Shown in pieces: positions 23,647 to 36,249 of a stretch of 64,000 nt of DNA. The stretch spans positions 310,001-374,000 of the forward strand of contig JALMLS010000216.1 of assembly GCA_038496445.1 (NCBI GenBank). Direction: 5' to 3'. The notes below the pieces were generated by a model. That model was not told the origin of the DNA. It searched no databases and saw only the letters and a list, made by a program, of their open reading frames with translations. The stretch comes from Trichosphaerium sp. ATCC 40318. Its lineage: Eukaryota; Discosea; Flabellinia; Trichosidae. How positions within the stretch are numbered: position 1 is the stretch's first letter; each line of letters begins with the position of its first letter. The translations under genes were made by a program, and so were the position numbers.

Positions 23647-25047
23647 CCTTGGTATTTACACAACAAAGTCATTACGCCTCAAACACCTAGTTTATAGCCA
23701 TGAACTCTTTTAACTAATAGGGGTGTGTAAACACTTTGTGAAAGTAAGTTAATTTTACCTCTGCCGCTACCATCAACGAGAGTTTCTTTGAGTTCATGCG
23801 GTTCAAACAATCACACCAAAGTGCTCCTACTCCACTTGCGTTTCAGCTACATGGTTACCATGTTGACCACGTACCATTGATGTAAACGTATTTGTATTTA
23901 ATTGGTGTGCTCATTATGTGACGCAAGTTGCTAAGGACCAATCATATGAAATTGCATTGTACATGATTGATGTCACTATGAAAGGTTTGAAGACAACTAC
24001 TTTGTTGAAGCTCCTCAGAGGGCAGTACAAACACTAACTATCATGGCTTGCAAGTTTTCTAGCAACGCTGAGTTGGCAATGTATACAGTTTTCTGACAGC
24101 AACTGTATCTTTAGATGATGCTCGTTTATTGCCTATAGGAATGGAATGCATGAGAGCAACTATTCCATGAAAACGCTGATATGCCTTGGATGGAAGCTAT
24201 ATTTAAATCAAAACATACAACTCATTATGCTGATGGTTAAACTTCGACGGCAAGCTGGATATGGAGTTAAAAACATCTGAAGCATCTAAATTCAATTTGC
24301 TGCGTTTTCGTTTGACCTGAGATCGAGAAAATTGTAGTTTGCAATAGTTCCTTCCATTTATAAGATGTAGATGTGGTCGGGTCCCAGTCACAAAAATTTG
24401 TAGCCGTAAACCGACAGCCTGCTTTGTAGGAAACTCAGCAACAAAATCTGTAATCGGCTAAGATCTGATGGATTTGACACTTCTGACAGATCTTGCAATC
24501 TCACTTGTTAAATATGATCTACCCACACGGCTGTCTAGCGAACCCAACTGTTTTAAACCCACGCGATTTAACAAACTGACAGAAATTTATTATTTGCAAA
24601 TTGACGCCTAGATGCGTTTGCAAAGCCTACAGTAGCGTTGATAGTGTTTTGGAAGGTTTTCATGCTAATATCCCTGCTTTTCTGTTTGAATGCTGCGAGA
24701 GTGCTTCCGTTAGCGTAGGGTAGGCGTTAGTGTAGCGCTAGTAAGTTATACACGTGCGTTAAATTTTTTGAAGCAAACATACCGCAAACAGTGTTTGAGG
24801 CATTCATACCACCGTTCAGCAGTAATGAGCTAGTTTTGTAGCTATCAAACCATTTTAATTTGCTTTTAGCTCTTTGAAGAATAATGTTTGATCGTACCGT
24901 GTATGTAGGTAAACACTGCGATCATCTTGCCATGTGCCTACTGAAACTGACGTTAATCACTTAACGTACATAGACAGCAAACGAATAAAACTGATACTTG
25001 ACGGTAAACGTAGTGTTTTAAGTACGACGGGTTCTATTCTCAGCTTT
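23647..25047. other. spacer of the U2 palindrome, no intact gene
   Basis: 1,401 bases between the arms. Short open runs occur (for example about 23920-24020 and a minus frame at 24203-24391), interrupted by stops without clear introns, so at most decayed coding sequence. Near 24460-24500 it contains CTGACAGATCTTGCAA, also found near 3565. No family is recognised. Confidence 0.5.
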
Positions 25048-25093
25048 GAAATGGCGTGATTGGAAAACGAAAACAAGAAAAAGTGTGATTTTT

Positions 25094-25121
25094 GTTTTGG
25101 CTAAGATCAGGTGTAGTATCA
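25094..25121 (+). other. inverted 5' U2 fragment, second copy
   Basis: The counterpart of 23573-23600, here on the plus strand (TTTTGGCTAAGATCAGGTGT...). Same one-base change from U2. It lies in opposite orientation to the U2 gene of its own arm. Confidence 0.75.
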
Positions 25122-25237
25122 CCAAAATTTTTGACTTGTAAAATTTTTTTGGTAAATTTATACCCTAAAACAGAGAGTGCTTTCCCAGTCTGAAGGTGGT
25201 TATTGTTTTTCTTTGATGTTTAGAGAAGGGGTTGACC

Positions 25238-25423
25238 TCATCTGGCGGGTAGTGTAAGGCCTGACAGATCATTGCAGGGGTGGAAAGGCAAGCCAGTCCG
25301 ACAATCCCCTGCCCCCGGAAAAAATTCGCTTAATCTTGTGGGGGACATTCGTCCCCCATTCAGAGATTAAACTGAATAGAACAGATACTACACTTGATCT
25401 TAGCCAAAAGGCCGAGAAGGTTA
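25238..25423 (-). ncRNA. U2 spliceosomal snRNA, copy 2
   Basis: Reverse complement of copy 1 with the same 5' domain, branch-site element, Sm-like site and 3' stems. The two genes converge, pointing toward each other across the spacer. Both look functional; which is expressed cannot be told. Confidence 0.9.
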
Positions 25424-25476
25424 CTTATTGGGTGCTGTTGAACATGATTTATCAGCCTAGTAATTAAATTTATTGT

Positions 25477-25829
25477 GGTTTTTTTTTTTTTCCTGTGCTA
25501 TCGTACGGAAAATCACTTTACAACGATTATACGTACTATTATGGGTTACAAATGCGTTTCAGTTAAGAACAAGTGGATAATGACTCTATTTCTTTTTTAA
25601 AACACACGCTCAATGTCTCGTACGCGTCAATATCATGAAACAGAACATTGAGTGATTTTGTACAAGTATCCGCTTTTACATCACACCAAATTTTGGTATA
25701 CACGATCTCGCTTCTCCTGTACGCTTTTTTTCAGTGTAAATGAGGTTCTAGATACGAAAAAAGCAAAGCAGAAGACGCTCCAAATTTAAATTTGAAGTCA
25801 AAAATAGCTGTTTACGAAAAAAAACCAAT
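25477..25829. other. intergenic spacer
   Basis: T-rich upstream flank of the right U2 copy, then sequence with no coding signal up to the fold-back element. Confidence 0.45.
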
Positions 25830-26104
25830 AGGTCGACTTCTACTTAACCGTTTCCGCCTCTGTATGGGCTTTACATGCGTAGAAGAGCCAATTTCGACTA
25901 TTTGTATGCGTTTCAGGAGCGTTGTGAGCGAGAGGCAAAAAAGCCGAAACGTGCGAGTTTTCTTTGTAAACACGCCAAAAAATGACAACAAACGCTGAAA
26001 ACTTACTGGTTTTCTTTGTAAAACAGCGGTCTAAATGACAGGAAACTCGCACAATTTTCGGCTTTTTTGCCACAAAGCGGAAATGTTTAAGTGGATGCCG
26101 ACCT
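25830..26104. repeat. fold-back (MITE-like) element
   Basis: Outer arms 25830-25862 and 26071-26104 are imperfect inverted copies (AGGTCGACTTCTACTTAACC against GGTCGGCATCCACTTAAACA on the opposite strand). Inner arms 25932-25961 and 26042-26071 match strongly (GGCAAAAAAGCCGAAA and GTGCGAGTTT). The left side has about 70 extra bases between outer and inner arms. Overlapping short frames on both strands are by-products. The structure fits a non-autonomous DNA transposon or a structured RNA; no transposase or clear target-site duplication is seen. Confidence 0.6.
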
Positions 26105-26445
26105 GATTTGTTGATTAACAGATACGGTCAAAAGCGTGCTGTGTAACAAGTGTCAAGACAGAGGACTTGACCTTAAATAGCGCTATTGCAATTTTATGAG
26201 GTTTCGCGAAATATTGAAATAACTTATTGCTGTACCAATTAGAGAAGGACGAAATCGGTTGATCGAATTCGAAGATCAAAAAACGGTTAATGAACCACAA
26301 ATTCTAATGTACCTCTGGCAGACAACGTGAGTGTTTTCAATTCATGACATGTAGCTAATCAAAATGCTTATTAAATCACATAGCATAACATTATGGTTTC
26401 GAGGTTTAAGTTGCTTTTGTTTTATTATTACTATCATTACTATAC
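26105..26445. other. spacer, no gene seen
   Basis: AT-rich, no supported coding sequence. Downstream flank of ADAT2. Confidence 0.4.
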
Positions 26446-27202
<757 letters not shown>

Positions 27203-27562
27203 CAGCTGTTGTACAAGCAATACAATTCGCTGAAAGTCAAAGAATTTACTTGCTGAGATTAGAAGGGAACGTTCGATGAATTCTTTGCAACTGAAAACAT
27301 CTGAGCTTTTTCGTCTCAGACAATCAAAAGACCTTACGGACAATTCTTGTATTCATATGTACAACATAGTTTCTGACAGTGGAAGGAAAGCAAGCAAAAA
27401 ACAACGAAAAATCTGTATAGAATGGAAGTTGTTAACAACTGATTTTATAACCACGTGCTCATTTGTAGTCTTAGCAGGCAAAATATTTGCTACTATTTGG
27501 ATTTATTGGCGAATGTTCTTTGACACACAGCAAGTATTGAGTTTTACAAGAGTCTGTAGTTA

Positions 27563-28606
27563 TCATTTTTCGCAAGCATTGACACAACACTTTTCAGCCA
27601 CTGCTTCAAATTCTACACCATACAAGTACAAAGGTAACTCGCTATATGGTTTGAACCCAAGTTTCGAATAGATATTAACAGCTTTTGGATCAGCACATAA
27701 GGTCATTGATGTACATCCCGCTTTACTCGCCAACCTGACTGCATGTCTAAGCAGTGCTGATGAGTACCCTTTTTTCCTATGTTTCTACAAACAATCAAGT
27801 CAAAAAAAGTGGTGATTTTCTGTTATTACGTACAGCCAACGTTGAGACATTGTAAAGATAACTTGATCCATCTGAAGTGTAGATCATCGTTAATGCAGTG
27901 ACAGGGTCTTTGTGGCCTGATGGAGATCCGAGTAAGTGTACACACTTCTTGTCTTTTCCAACATCTATGTTTACTTGTTTCCAAGTTGATTGTGCTATTT
28001 TTGGAATATCGAAGGCTTCACTTGTTATGTCGTTGAAGAAAGTGTGATCATTTTCAGATGTCGCTGTAGATATATCCAATAGTTCAGGATGTTCTTCCTT
28101 TGAAAGAGCAGGGCTCTCAGATATTTTCAACAACATTCCTGAAGCAAGAACAATTAGACAAAACCACGTGCTTTTTCGAATAAATAAGCCGTACCGACGT
28201 TAACACCTACAAAATTCCATCCGCACTTTGTCAGGATCTCCCTGAAAGATGGAGTATCTAATAAACCCGTATACATACTAAATGGTACACCAGATTCCTT
28301 TACAATCGCTGTAATTTTCTAGTCGAAAAAAAGTTTATCAAAAAACGGATCTCTAAGAATACAACTTAAACTCTACTTACCTCAGCTACATCCTTTGTAT
28401 TATCGCTAAGATCATATACGCAATTTAAAAGGAAATAAGGCACCTCACATCGAATTATCTTCGAAAAATCGTTCTACAACGTGTTGTAAGCTTTGCTTGT
28501 TTAGTAGGTGTCTATTATGTACTTTGATGTGCTCTATTTTATCACAACATTTCCAGTTGTCGATAGAAACTAAAGCGTTCTTGAGGATAAGCTTGTCTTC
28601 GCTCAT
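27563..28606 (-). CDS. GNAT-family N-acetyltransferase
   Basis: Five or so exons, about 270 residues. It starts MSEDKLILKNALVSIDNWKC, continues DFSKIIRCEVPYFLLNCVYD and ITAIVKESGVPFSMYTGLLD. The C-terminal half has the acetyl-CoA pyrophosphate-binding motif A, HRKKGYSSALLRHAVRLASK (R-x-x-G-x-S/A), and then MTLCADPKAVNIYSKLGFKP, the common GNAT motif B. The first half may be a degenerate acetyltransferase fold. The substrate (small molecule or protein) cannot be inferred. Confidence 0.75.
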
Positions 28607-29152
28607 TGTTTTTTAAACTTTGATGTAAAAACAGTTCTTAAATGTTCAACAATTCACTGATTTATTAAACCTCTTTATCCATTTATTCTCAAAATTGTTC
28701 GGATCAAAGAGAACTAGTTTACATCTACTATACCAATAAGAATCGCCACAAGTGCTCTTTTAAATAAGAAAAAAACCGGGTTTGGAATGCATGTTTATGC
28801 CGAATTATTTGAATGCTCGGCATAATTATTTACCCTTTGCAAGTCGTTCTTATCCTTGGAAAACGATAACAGGGTATCTACGAGAACTTTCAAGGACTGT
28901 CCTGTGTCCTCAGTGTTGTAAGATTTCCACGGAAATATGTGATAATATTTCGATTAAATTTCTTTATTTTTCTTCCTCGTTCTATTACCACTTTACAGGT
29001 TTGATATCTGTTCTTTCCACTTTGTGTTGTTCTATCCTGGATTCTATGCCTTGATTCGGTATTGTTAGACGTATTTGAACTTAGGGACTATTGTGTGCTC
29101 GATTGTTTCAGTTTGTCAAAATCTTATGTTATGCGCTAGCTTCATATCATTT
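28607..29152. other. intergenic, no gene seen
   Basis: A 90-codon plus-strand frame (28782-29054) is open but has no domain and lies in a promoter-sized gap between two minus-strand genes; I do not support it as a gene. Confidence 0.4.
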
Positions 29153-32100
29153 CTAGCTCAGGCGCTTGTTGAAAACTTCACAAATCTCCTCAAAAGAAGG
29201 TCTACCACTCGGATCAAATGACCAGCACTTTGTTATAAGTGCTACTAGCCATACAGGTGCATCATGTTTGATTATTGGATGTACACCCTAGGAGGTAAAA
29301 CTGTAAGAAAAAAAAAAGAGAAAAAGCCATAAGGGAAAAAATGGTAATCTACTTACTCGATCCCGTATACTTTCACCAAGTGTTAAAAAGTCTGAACAAT
29401 CTTCATGAGGTTCTTCTCGAACCTATAGGCGTTATTAGGAGGACAAAAACCAATTGGTCAACTAAACTATAAACTAAAGCAAACCGTCTCTTACTATGCA
29501 TTCATAGCACACACAACCAAACATCCATGCATCTGATGCATTTGAATAAATACGTCCAGATCCAATACTCTCAGGAGCCATCCACCTAAATTAACATGAG
29601 TACAAGTATTAAAAAAAGAAGCACAGAACATGACAGTTTTAAGAAATTGTTTTTCTTTGTGTTGTTCGCTTTACATCTTACGTACCTTATTGGACCTGTT
29701 AGTGATTTCGTTTTACCCTTACCACCAGGTTGTAAATTCCTAGATAGGCCAAAGTCCGAAATCTTTGGAACTCCGCCTTCTGTCAACAAAATGTTGCCTA
29801 TAAATTGTTTGTGAATTTAATGACTTCATTGTAGTTTCACGTACGTGCTGCTAAATCTCTGTGTACGAAACCTTCTTTATGTATATGTAGTACACCGCGA
29901 GATATACCCAAAAGTAAATTAAGTCTATATTCCATTGTCATGCTTACTGACAAATCAAACAAATGCCTGTCAAGGCTACCTCCAGAAAGGTACCTAAAAA
30001 AATGCATAAGCAACACGGATTTAAGCACTAAGATAACTAAAACGTACCCCATAACAATGCCTCTATGTTTGCCGTCCAATATAACACCATATAATTGTGT
30101 AACATGCTTATGACCACGCATTACGCTCATAACTTGAACTTCATCAAGAAACGTAGAGTAACTATCAGTGGCAATATTAATACCCATCTTTACGGCAACA
30201 TTGATTGCTCTCCATTCTCTAAATAAACGAATGAGTACCCCTTTAATCTATATGATAAAAACACACTTACGCTCTGTATACAATACCATAGTTACCAGCA
30301 CCAATGACTTCTTTAAGTTTGATTTCTGACATTGGAAGCATTATTTTATTTAGTGTTTTGTCACTAATATGCTTTTCCCTATCCGGTTTAATACGGTTTT
30401 TATCATCGCCATCATCAGATACTATACGCGGAGAATATCTAGTGGCTGTATCACCACCTGAAAAAGAACATCAGTAATGAAAACAACAACAATTTCTAAT
30501 AATAATTTTGTGTTGTCGCTCGAGTACCTCGTATGTCAGGACACTCTAATACTTTTTTCCTTGCAGCATAAATAGCTACAATAAATATGATGATGATCAA
30601 AATCAAAACAGCAGCGACAGAAGCAGATATGATAATGATTGTTGTATCGCCTAAAATCAGTTAATACGGAATGAATAAAGATTAGATTGTACCTTCTGAC
30701 GCTTTATTATTTTTGTCCTTAATAACAGAAGATGTAGGTTCATTCGTAGGTAGCGTCATTACTAAGCATGGTTAGAGAATCATGGGTCAAGGTTCAAAAA
30801 CAAACATACAATTCCATATTTCTATAAAACTATCTAGTAGAGCTGTAGATATCGATGATGAAGAAAGCTTTACTGTAAAAGCAAAGGCCACATGCGTATC
30901 ATTTAATACACAAGGACTTACAAAAGCTAGTAAGAAAGGATTGTTAGTTATAATCTTCTCATGCTATCTATAGCCTTACCTCCTCTGTTAAAAAGTTTGT
31001 CCACATCTTCTACTACATCCAGAAATCCTGTTAGCGCTCCTTGTGAATCAAATAGCACAATTCTAGGTGCAAAAGAACGAGATACAGGGGCAAGAGTGTT
31101 GACAAAGTCGAATACAAGACCAAATCTGTTTGACGCTTGAACGAAATGTTGACCTTTTGACGAACATGTTAGAAAGTAACAACCTGAAGATGGTATAGTA
31201 CCGTAACCTAGAACAGTAAAGTCTGGTCTACCAAGTTCTGGTACATTTGTAGAAGATATAACAGTTAAGCTTTGAGATGCTATAACGAATACATCTGCAC
31301 TATTAGTTGTTGTATCACCATTATCGACAGAAACGGTCAATGCTATAATTAAGAATATAATAAGAAAAAAGAAACGAACGAAAACGCCCCGCACTAAAAA
31401 TTCTCCCACAAAGTTTCGTGTTTTTTGAAAATATTAGAATACTCCACATGCGTTGTATTTGAGTTCAAAAAAATCAGTTTGGCGTACACATTATCAATCT
31501 ACCGTCATTGAGAGAGAAGAAATGGGAGATATCGGAATTTATAGTATTAATTCCAGGTAGTATTGTGGGCGGCTGTATAACGTTCAAGTTCTTATCATAG
31601 CTCTCTATAAACACTGTATCATTACCAAATACCTTCCACACAACGGCAAGTGAATCAATACCAAACTTTGCCATCTTAACAGAAGTATACTGTCTCCCAT
31701 CAGGAATCGTTACTTGTGAATTAAATTGTGTCCCAGTATGACTTGTTATAACAGCAGTACTACCACTTGTACCGTTGATACTATTTATAGTATAAATAGT
31801 GGAATCATTGCTTTGGTCATCAATAAGGACATAATCAAAGGTTTGTAGCACTTGACGTAAGTCTACTTCAGACCTACAAACAATTTTTAGTATTTCAACG
31901 AAAATATGCGTTTCTGCCGTTAAAGAACGTACACTGTGTATGCGAAACCAGTTACTATATTAGATATTATATTCCAGTCGCCACCAATGGTTAGTGAAGC
32001 GACTGTTAGATGGATAGGTGTAGCAAAATTAAATCCAGTAAAGTAAACGACTAGAATCGTTGTATCGTTCACAAAACGAGCGTGTTGAATCAAATAAGGT

Positions 32101-32618
32101 TCTAAGCCAATACTAGAAGATGATGGGCACCTACACCAACAGTATAAGTACAAAATAGAGCATCCAAAAACGGGATAATCGAAAATAATGTTTTAGTTTG
32201 TATCTCTTAACAAATCATTTCTTTTCGGCGTACCATCGTTCTTCTTCGTTAAACGCTGAATTATCGTTGTTAGGGCATTCATTGCTTATTTTTTTGTTTA
32301 ATTGCAAGCAATTCTCAGTGAAACTGCCGTTACGGCTTGCATACAATATATGAAGCGCGCCTTGTGAGTTATGAAGAATAGTGGGTGTAAAGCTCGTCCC
32401 AAACCCGCGATCTTTGATAATAGTTAGAACTTGTTGTATTGTGACGAAATACGCGTAATTTAAGAATAACAACCGAGTTTGGAGAAGACTTTAGCTAAAA
32501 CAGTTCAAATCGTACCTTCTGAAAAATCTTCTACGTTTACTTGGCATTTCACCTCTAGTTGTGCCCTTGCAAGTACAAATAGTGATACAAGCAAAAGAAT
32601 ACCACCAATATTCATCAT
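29153..32618 (-). CDS. receptor-type protein kinase (TK/TKL type)
   Basis: Many short exons. Signal peptide MMNIGGILLLVSLFVLARAQ. The ectodomain is beta-rich, with blocks such as GFGTSFTPTILHNSQGALHI, ARFVNDTTILVVYFTGFNFA, YTSVKMAKFGIDSLAVVWKV and FFSLNDGRLIMCTPN, probably a propeller-like fold with many N-glycosylation sites. One membrane span lies at about 30570-30650 (ISASVAAVLILIIIIFIVAI) followed by ARKK. The cytosolic kinase shows VIGAGNYGIVYRA, NVAVKMG, GGSLDRHLF, FVHRDLAARNILL, ISDFGLSR, GPIR-WMAPES and SFDPSGRPSFEEIC. HRDLAARN plus WMAPE is the tyrosine-kinase-like signature, but some TKL serine/threonine kinases share it. It likely senses an extracellular ligand. Confidence 0.85.
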
Positions 32619-33129
32619 ATAGCGTTTTTCTTTACTCAACAGCTTTGCTTGCAACTATTGTCTGCTATCTACAATTGTTTACTAACAGTGACTTAGTTTG
32701 TCATATTTAACCGGGTAAACTGCCAGCAGGAATTGACCCTACGAACATTAAGTGCATTGTAACATTAAGCAAATGTTTAATTCATTGATAGCATCCATTG
32801 TATCAAATATGAGGCATGGAAATTATTTAGGTTATGAGCAATGACGAACTGAAAAATTGGTTGGCGAAAAGTTTTAGGTCTCCTTACGCTTAGGTTGTAT
32901 GGTGTAACTGTTTAGAAATGAACTGTTCAAAAAAGATGCAGAAAAGCAGAGTTGCAGCTAAGAGGTATCTTAACCACATGTTTAGTAGGTACCGCAACTT
33001 AACTTAGCTACAGACTTGTACTAGTACAAAGTTGATTTGAAGCACCTTTGAATTCTGGCCAGGTATACGTGCTTCAAATTCGAAAACAGACGGGTATTAA
33101 ATGTATGTGTTTTTAATTTGAAGTAGTCA
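32619..33129. other. intergenic, no gene seen
   Basis: Promoter side of the receptor kinase and 3' flank of the ankyrin gene. No coding signal beyond short chance frames. Confidence 0.45.
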
Positions 33130-35720
33130 CTATCCCCACATTGTTCTTCCAGGGAGATCATCGTCTTCATCACTTGACAGAGTATCATCTCTTTCATCAT
33201 TTTTTGGATTGCTTTCTTTGGTAGAAGGTGCTTTGGATGCACTCTTTTTAGTATCACTTGACTTAGAAGGCTTTTGTTGTGATTTGGCAGGACGCTTTGG
33301 CTTAGGTTTTGCCTCCATGTAAACAAGGTATTTTGGTAGCACTTGTGCATCTGGGTGAATGTGTTAGTGGAACTACTGGTTCAAGCAATGTGCTTATCAG
33401 TACCTTGGCTAACAACAATCTCATCAAAAGATGTTTTAGCGTTTGGGCGAGCAATCACTCCTTTACTGTTGACACGCACATAATGTGATTGATATCCAGG
33501 GAAAATAGGTTTACCCATTAATGAGTTATTTTTATCAAATGCATTTTCAACTACCGGGTAAGCGTTTCCTTTTGTACGTAAGATCTCACTGTAGCAGTTG
33601 ACTTTGATACTTACCTGTAAGCACATAGCATATAACAATAGCCTTAACTTTCTCTGTAGAATACTTCATCCCATACTTTAGTGATGTAGTAAAGTATATA
33701 CCTTGTCCATACCTTAGAGTATTTTAAGTACATGCACCATATCACGTGATAGGTACCATCCAGGATCTGTTGAAGCGACAACACTGAATCCTCCAGAACA
33801 TAAATCATTTACGACACTTTGATTGGTCACATGAACAGCTGGAATAATACCAACAGTTCCTCCTCTACACGTGTACCCAAAAGAGTCGAGACTTTCTTTG
33901 TACTTCGAATAAACCTGTTCTCTTTCTTTTCTCTGTAAGCTTTTTTTCCAATCATCCTTGTTGAATATCTTTGCGGCGTTCCTAGACTAGCAGTTAGGAA
34001 AGTGTTTTATAAACAACAATGCTTGGTTGTACATATGGCGTGCTTTAAATGTTTGAATAGAATCTTCAAACCTCGATTGCAACGAGTCATTTTGTACTGC
34101 ATACACCGCTACATAAAATTCAGTGAGTTACATGCAATGTCTTGTGTACCTTTTATATCAGCGCAATCTCCTTGTAGGCGATTATTAAGCAGGTAATACA
34201 CGTGTTGTAGTTCTTTTTCAATCCATGGGTACCCTCTAAGCTTTGGATCGGAGAGCCACAGCCTTCTATAATGCATAGACGAGCTTTCAATGTTCTGCAA
34301 AAATATAAGGTACACTATTTACTCATTTCTATTGATGACGAACCGCAAAATGAAATCTATTCCAAAAAGGAGCTAAAAAAACTCGAGGTGGGAACAAGTA
34401 AGGATACTTTGGTTTTAAGGCTTAAGAAGTTGTCAATATTGCTACAATTAAACAGTTGTGGCTACCATCTTTATAGCTTAACCCCATCAAGATGGCTTCT
34501 ACGTGAAGAGGAGTAAGACCCCATTTTGATAGAACGTCATTAACTGTCATCTTTTTGACTGTATCAGGTGGATAAAAATACCAAACAAAGAACTTGAGTT
34601 TCTCAAAGTTCTGTTGTTCCAGAAACTACATAAACACAATTTAAAACCAAAAACCAACATACTATTTTGTTACCGATTTGTTGATAGTATTGATATCTAG
34701 TGTGCCCCCATATTTCATCAACTCAGCAGCCATGAACTGTTTGCCCTCTTTCTAACGAACAATGAATTACAGAAATAAGGTGTGGGTTTGGTACCAAACA
34801 AATTTCAACCAAGTTTTCGTCAATCTTTGCACGTGCACGTAGGAGCACCTTTAGACTCCTAAAGATACGTCATCTTGTGATCTACAATATCATAATAGCA
34901 ATTGACTGACATACTCTAAATTACCACTATTAATTGCACAATGCACCAATGAGAGTCCTTTTTTGGTTTTGATAGTTATATCGAAACCATTCTTAGAAAA
35001 AGTTAACGATTTACTTTTTGTTGTATTTACCTTTATCATTAAACCAAGCATATCCACATTACCCATTTTTATGGCCTTAATAGCACATCATTTCAAACAA
35101 TGCAACAATAATTTAGCGTACATGCTCAAATATACTCGGTAGGTCCTGTCTCCGTGGTTTTACACCGCCCTTCAGCAGAATTTGAACACAATTATAGCTT
35201 CCTGCAAAAAAAGCATCGCTAAGGGCTGAGTCACCGCCTTTACTGTAATAGAATGTTAGCGGTAATAGGCAACAAAGATGTACACGTGACATACTCAACA
35301 AAATTTGGGTTTGCACCCTTTGATAACAGGTATGACACAATCTCCGGATGTCGTTTTGCGGCTGCAGCGTGTATGGCAACAACAGCAACCTATTGTTGAT
35401 TGTCACGTGATTATTGTAAATGATAGTTACGTACGCCTCCACCAGCATTAACATTCGCACCTGCTTCACAAAGAATTTTAACTACTTCAAGATGCCCGTA
35501 GTAAGAAGCTATGGAAAGCGGTGTGCTATATTCTAGCAAAGCGTCGTTAATCGCCAGATCTACATTTTGGTGAGCCAATTTTCTTACAAGGGCTGCGTTG
35601 CCCGCTTTTGCTGCCGTCCTATAACGGCTTTTAGCTAATTAAGATATTTTCTCGATAACAGCCACACCATAACGCTGTTGGTTGTTTAGATACACGTAGC
35701 TTGGGAGCACGTGTTGCCAT
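33130..35720 (-). CDS. ankyrin-repeat protein with C-terminal ADP-ribosyltransferase (PARP-like) domain
   Basis: The start MATRAPKL joins over an intron to ankyrin repeats: RTAAKAGNAALVRKLAHQNV, TPLSIASYYGHLEVVKILCE-AGANVNAGGG, AIHAAAAKRHPEIVSYLLSK-GANPNFVE, and GDSALSDAFFAGSYNCVQIL. After a linker (LSDPKLRGYPWIEKELQHVY) comes a PARP-type fold: GIIPAVHVTNQSVVNDLCSG, YGQGIYFTTSLKYGMKYSTE, VICYVLTG, and SFDEIVVSQGTD followed by LPKYLVYMEAK. The candidate catalytic residues are His in AVHVTN, Tyr in IYFTT and Glu in DEIVV, the H-Y-E triad. A Lys/Ser tail with an acidic patch ends TMWG. This resembles tankyrase layout (ankyrin plus PARP) but no SAM domain is seen. It probably transfers ADP-ribose to partners bound by the ankyrin part. 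Confidence 0.75.
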
Positions 35721-36249
35721 CGCGGAGCTGTCTGATGCACATTATACAGTCAACTTATGTACGCTTATTTCTTCAAAATTCGCCCAATATGAAACAAATG
35801 TTAAAGTGTAAGGACAACGCTCTGGTTTACTTTGTTTTCTCCAGCCCTTGAATTCAAAGAAACACTGAAGTTAATCTGACTGGCTAGTTGTTGTCAACTA
35901 TGAAAGCGTTCAGTGTTGCTAAGCTATTGAAACGCTGTTGATAAATATTCTGTAGCAATGTAGTAACAAATAAGGTTTGGTTCAAGCTGCAATCTTTGAA
36001 TGTATTTACTAACAAGGAGAAAATTATTTAATTAGATTATTACTGAGTTACAATGCACCTGATGTTTTAACACAGTGTCCTAAGAACACCCTGGTAGTAC
36101 ATTGAACAAAAGTGCAATAAAAATGGGCCCTGGAACATGGCTGGATAAATTGCATCGGACAGTAAAGTCACAAAATGATGAGACTTGCAAAAAAATGAAC
36201 TAGATACCAGGTTCACTGTCAAAATACCATCGGCCGAGCAGTTAGACCG
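35721..36249. other. intergenic, no gene seen
   Basis: Upstream region of the ankyrin/ART gene and 3' flank of the phosphatase gene. No coding signal. Confidence 0.45.

Larger units (their letters stand above)
25048..25476. repeat. right arm of the large inverted repeat
   Basis: The exact mirror of 23218-23646 by eye; position p in one arm pairs with 48694 minus p in the other. Perfect identity over 429 bases implies very recent duplication or continuing gene conversion between the arms. Confidence 0.9.

Noticed and set aside
28782-29054. 90-codon plus-strand frame
   Set aside because: No domain, no spliced partner, and located in a promoter-sized gap.
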